Assembly (NCBI GenBank): GCA_946481605.1
Contig: CAMLPA010000126.1
Coordinates: 1 to 8,338 of the forward strand
Direction: 5' to 3'
DNA from: an uncultured Flavihumibacter sp.
GTDB taxonomy: Bacteria; Bacteroidota; Bacteroidia; Chitinophagales; Chitinophagaceae
Length of the DNA: 8,338 nt
Made by a program: the position numbers and the translations under genes. The notes beneath the pieces are model-generated. The model searched no databases and had not been told where the DNA came from. It was given only the letters and a program-made list of their open reading frames with translations. This document shows positions 7,179-8,338 of the stretch, piece by piece; the stretch's first letter is position 1; each line of letters starts with the position of its first letter.

Positions 7179-8338
7179 ATGAAACGACTCCATCTGAAAC
7201 TGGCTGCCACTGCATTCCTGCTGGCGGGCACCGCTCTCTCAGTATCCGCACAAACAGCCGACAGAATCAACATCGTTACAACGGCAGTACCTTTCCTACG
7301 AATCTCACCCGACGCAAGAGCCGGAGGCATGGGCGAAACCGGGATCGCTACTTTACCCGATGCCAACGCGCCGTTCTGGAACCTCGCCAAAACACCTTTC
7401 AACACCAGTAATACAGGTATTGCCATGACGTACACCCCCTGGTTAAAAGACCTGGGATTGAATGATGTGTATCTTGCCTCACTCGCAGGCTACCTGAAAC
7501 CAAGCGATATGGAAGCTATTTCTATGTCGGTAAGGTATTTCAGTCTGGGCAACATCTCTTTTACAGATGGAAGCGGAAACTTCCTTCAAACCGAACGTCC
7601 GCGTGAATTTTCTATCGATATGGGCTATTCCAGAAAATTATCTGACCAGATGGGTATCGGTCTTGGACTGCGTTATATCCGTTCCCGCCTAGCCATCGGC
7701 AACATCGCCGGAACAACTTATAAACCCGGCTCCACCGTTGCTGCCGATCTCTCCTGGTATTACAATGGTGCCGATGAAAATGGAGAAGGGTTCAGCGCTG
7801 GCGCCGTGCTCTCCAATCTGGGTGGCAAAATAGGATACACCAACAACGCCGAAGAAAGAGATTATATTCCCGCCAACCTTGGACTTGGTGGTGCATACAC
7901 CAAAGTTTTCGATGAAGCTAATAAAGTTACTTTCGCCCTAGATATCAATAAGCTGATGGTGCCAACGCCCCCCAGCTATGAAGAAGTCCCAGATATGTCG
8001 GATCCAACTTACGATGAAGTGGTGGAGCGCAACAACGCCAAAACCCGCGACTACCGCTCTAAAGGCATCGTAGGAAGCTGGTTCAGTTCCTTCGGTGACG
8101 CACCCGGCGGATTTGGTGAAGAAATGAAAGAGTTCACTTTCTCAGCAGGCGCGGAATATTGGTACAACAACCAGTTCGCACTGCGCGCAGGCTATTTCTA
8201 TGAGAACAAAGACAAAGGAAACCGCAAGTACTTCACTGTAGGTGCGGGCATCAAATACAACGCTATCGGCATCAACTTTTCATACCTGGCACCTTCGGGT
8301 CAGGGTATTACGAGGAACCCGCTTTCCAATACGCTGCG
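7179..8338 (+). CDS. porV: Type IX secretion outer-membrane protein PorV (LptO), truncated by the window's right edge
   Basis: PorV is a FadL-like outer-membrane beta barrel that collects T9SS cargo from the SprA translocon by binding its C-terminal domain and hands it to PorU. I translated this frame by hand: 386 codons plus 2 bases lie in the window with no stop. The start ATG at 7179 gives a Sec signal peptide with likely cleavage after residue 24 (SVSA/Q). The family's conserved beginning follows, AVPFLRISPDARAGGMGETG at about residues 36-55, then PFWNLAKTPF. Alternating aromatic strands follow to the end. A polar, proline- and acid-rich stretch at 260-295 (VPTPPSYEEVPD onward) is probably an extended loop. 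The visible end, RNPLSNTL, is close to the usual C-terminus of about 390 residues, so only a few codons should be missing. It is cotranscribable with porU. Confidence 0.95.
   Translation, partial: MKRLHLKLAATAFLLAGTALSVSAQTADRINIVTTAVPFLRISPDARAGGMGETGIATLPDANAPFWNLAKTPFNTSNTGIAMTYTPWLKDLGLNDVYLASLAGYLKPSDMEAISMSVRYFSLGNISFTDGSGNFLQTERPREFSIDMGYSRKLSDQMGIGLGLRYIRSRLAIGNIAGTTYKPGSTVAADLSWYYNGADENGEGFSAGAVLSNLGGKIGYTNNAEERDYIPANLGLGGAYTKVFDEANKVTFALDINKLMVPTPPSYEEVPDMSDPTYDEVVERNNAKTRDYRSKGIVGSWFSSFGDAPGGFGEEMKEFTFSAGAEYWYNNQFALRAGYFYENKDKGNRKYFTVGAGIKYNAIGINFSYLAPSGQGITRNPLSNTL

Noticed and set aside
6836..7435. A 199-codon minus-strand frame spanning the porU-porV junction
   Set aside because: It overlaps the end of porU, the gap and the start of porV on the opposite strand, and would conflict with two certain genes. 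The protein is not recognisable.
1..8338. tRNA, rRNA, CRISPR array, insertion sequence or phage attachment site
   Set aside because: Genes fill the window except for four short gaps, and none shows a cloverleaf, direct repeat array, transposase or terminal inverted repeats.

Overview
The window comes from a member of the Bacteroidota, most likely a Chitinophagaceae-type organism. I infer this from the gene content (gliding and type IX secretion genes), the T9SS-style C-terminal domain, the MurF sequence and exact TAnnTTTG promoter boxes. The affiliation is judged by eye, not by search.

The left part reads on the minus strand in the order gldJ (1991-3538), murF (595-1908), DUF983 membrane protein (15-473). 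gldJ encodes a lipoprotein of the gliding/type IX secretion machinery. It is followed by a strong hairpin terminator, and a TAnnTTTG box 5 bases further on probably gives murF its own transcription. murF makes the last cytoplasmic precursor of peptidoglycan. The DUF983 gene also has its own TAnnTTTG box almost touching its ATG.

A 190-base divergent region (3539-3728) separates gldJ from the rightward pair porU (3729-7118) and porV (7179 to beyond the right edge). PorU is the gingipain-like sortase, and PorV is the outer-membrane barrel that shuttles substrates to it. PorV is cut by the window edge after 386 codons, probably only a few residues before its end.

Together gldJ, porU and porV provide three parts of the type IX secretion system: a periplasmic outer-membrane lipoprotein that supports the GldK/GldN ring and gliding, and two proteins of the cell-surface attachment complex, which removes the C-terminal sorting signal and attaches cargo to the surface. 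This is a core chromosomal locus. I found no mobile element, tRNA, rRNA or CRISPR array, and no evidence of a new system. The points worth a second look are regulatory (overlapping divergent promoters, a terminator abutting a promoter, a non-ATG start with a very short leader) and structural (an FGE fold in GldJ without its catalytic cysteines, and a basic C-terminal tail).
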